Of a stretch of DNA of 51,936 bases, positions 51,102 through 51,936 are shown piece by piece. Position numbers and translations under genes: made by a program. Position 1 is the stretch's first letter, and each line of letters starts with the position of its first letter. The notes beneath the pieces were generated by a model. The model saw only the letters and a program-made list of their open reading frames with translations. It was not told the DNA's origin and searched no databases. The DNA comes from an uncultured Bacteroidota bacterium (lineage in GTDB: Bacteria > Bacteroidota > Bacteroidia > Bacteroidales > VadinHA17): NCBI GenBank assembly GCA_903824785.1, contig CAIJYD010000130.1:1-51936 (forward strand). Direction: 5' to 3'.

Positions 51102-51936
51102 TTAAAATTGAATTTTGTAAATAAAATTCGGGAAAAAGCCAAGCTGGTATGTTGTGCTTATTGACTGGCTTCTGTCATCGTAGCTTTGTGAGAAAACGTT
51201 TTTATTATTAGTGATGTTTTGCAGATCCAGAGAAATGGATTGAGACAATTTTTTTGTGCGGCTATTAAGCGTATATCCCAGCTTGAAATCCAAGCGGAAG
51301 TAATTTGGATAAAAAGCCGAATTTGTCTCTGTTGATAATTGTTCATGACCTATTGCACCTGAGGCTTCCAGATCAATAGGAGTGTAGGCTCTGCCTCCGG
51401 CATAGGTGCATTTTATGTCTGTCGAAAGTTTGTTCCGGTTTTCGCTTCCTACGTTCCATTCTTTTCCGCCCAGAATATTGAAAATGTATTTTCCGTTAAA
51501 GGCAGTGTTTCTTTCTGTGCCATCGCTTCCTTTGTATTTGGAACTGTACAATGATGAGGTAAACAATCCATAATACCCTTTGCTGAAAAATTTCTCAACG
51601 GTCAATTCGATCCCGTAATTTTTTCCGGTGCCATTATTCGTCAGGCTGTCTTCCAGATCAGTTTTAAAGCTTGCTCCTGTATTAAGCATGGAATAGCTGC
51701 TCGAAAAGGTGTTAACAGGAACATTGTAAAGCGATTGATAATAAGCTTCCGCCTTTATCCGCCAGTCTTTGAATGGCTGTAAGTCGTAACCCAGAACAAA
51801 ATGATGGCTTTTGGTGAAATCAAGATTCTTATTATTGTAGCTGTATGAACCGTCGGTATTTTGAGTTTGTAAGAAATATACATTGATCGGTTGCATTTGA
51901 GAATGAAGTCCATAACCAAAATTTAAAGAACTTTTG
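51102..51936 (-). CDS. TonB-dependent receptor, C-terminal part (runs off the window)
   Basis: Only the last 278 or so codons are present. The open frame continues without a stop to the right edge (reading SLNFGYGLHSQ before the first Met), so the true start lies outside. Beta-barrel strands are evident (LRLDFKLGYTLNSRTKKLSQSISLDLQNITNNKNVF), and it ends with an aromatic C-terminus (IYKIQF) of the kind used by the BAM machinery. The plug and signal are not in view, so the substrate is unknown. The gene is upstream of the GT-C-like and LytS/LytTR genes, 69 bases from the former, on the same strand. Confidence 0.75.
   Translation of the reverse strand, partial: KSSLNFGYGLHSQMQPINVYFLQTQNTDGSYSYNNKNLDFTKSHHFVLGYDLQPFKDWRIKAEAYYQSLYNVPVNTFSSSYSMLNTGASFKTDLEDSLTNNGTGKNYGIELTVEKFFSKGYYGLFTSSLYSSKYKGSDGTERNTAFNGKYIFNILGGKEWNVGSENRNKLSTDIKCTYAGGRAYTPIDLEASGAIGHEQLSTETNSAFYPNYFRLDFKLGYTLNSRTKKLSQSISLDLQNITNNKNVFSQSYDDRSQSISTTYQLGFFPNFIYKIQF

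Noticed and set aside
1-51936. CRISPR array, rRNA or tRNA genes
   Set aside because: I saw no regularly spaced repeats and no rRNA or complete tRNA structure. A tool-based search would be needed to exclude a diverged tRNA.

Overview
The window looks like chromosomal DNA of a member of the Bacteroidota, probably Bacteroidales-like. The signs are TonB-dependent receptors with carboxypeptidase-regulatory-like N-termini, an HmuY-type haem lipoprotein, LytS/LytTR signalling, several Gfo/Idh/MocA and DUF1080 proteins, and many candidate promoters of the Bacteroidota TAnnTTTG (-7) type. All assignments come from reading the translated proteins and the DNA by eye; no database search was run.

Bases 1-12,580 are a mobile defence island. 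The left edge is the multi-repeat end of an IS21-like element. After it come a GIY-YIG nuclease-like protein, a small serine resolvase, a divergent operator region controlling an XRE repressor and a small protein, a second XRE protein, a 630-aa protein with motifs like the palm of family-A DNA polymerases, and a type I restriction-modification operon. The operon is unusual: the methylase is fused in frame to half of a specificity subunit (one target-recognition domain), and an FRG-domain gene sits between it and hsdR. A 576-aa large serine recombinase closes the island. Its 3' end overlaps a TIGR02757/DUF2400-family gene that has lost its C-terminus, so this gene is the likely integration target. 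A second, decayed copy of the same target junction lies about 0.6 kb away.

Bases 13.4-18.3 kb are housekeeping: a tRNA1(Val) adenine methyltransferase, a saccharopine dehydrogenase-like enzyme and MutS. From 18.4 to 24.1 kb a plus-strand operon (family 2 glycoside hydrolase, ROK sugar kinase, MFS transporter, SIS-domain isomerase) looks like a compact sugar or amino-sugar route with no SusCD pair. From 24.1 to 33.3 kb a seven-gene minus-strand cluster (two Gfo/Idh/MocA oxidoreductases, a membrane-anchored protein, a nitrilase-like hydrolase, an alpha/beta-hydrolase, a DUF1080 lipoprotein and a GtaA-like protein) fits an envelope-located 3-keto-glycoside pathway.

From 33.6 to 38.4 kb lie a fused EtfB-EtfA electron transfer flavoprotein, an ETF-quinone oxidoreductase with its 4Fe-4S module, and the tRNA-modifying enzyme TcdA. 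Next are an amino-acid permease, an unassigned lipoprotein with a possible Cys-His-Asp site, and a PQQ-like beta-propeller protein. The right end holds an hmuY-hmuR-like haem uptake pair, an AraC-family regulator, a LytS/LytTR two-component pair (the kinase contains a run of nine C), a GT-C-like membrane protein, and the 3' part of a TonB-dependent receptor that runs off the window. I saw no rRNA, tRNA or CRISPR array.
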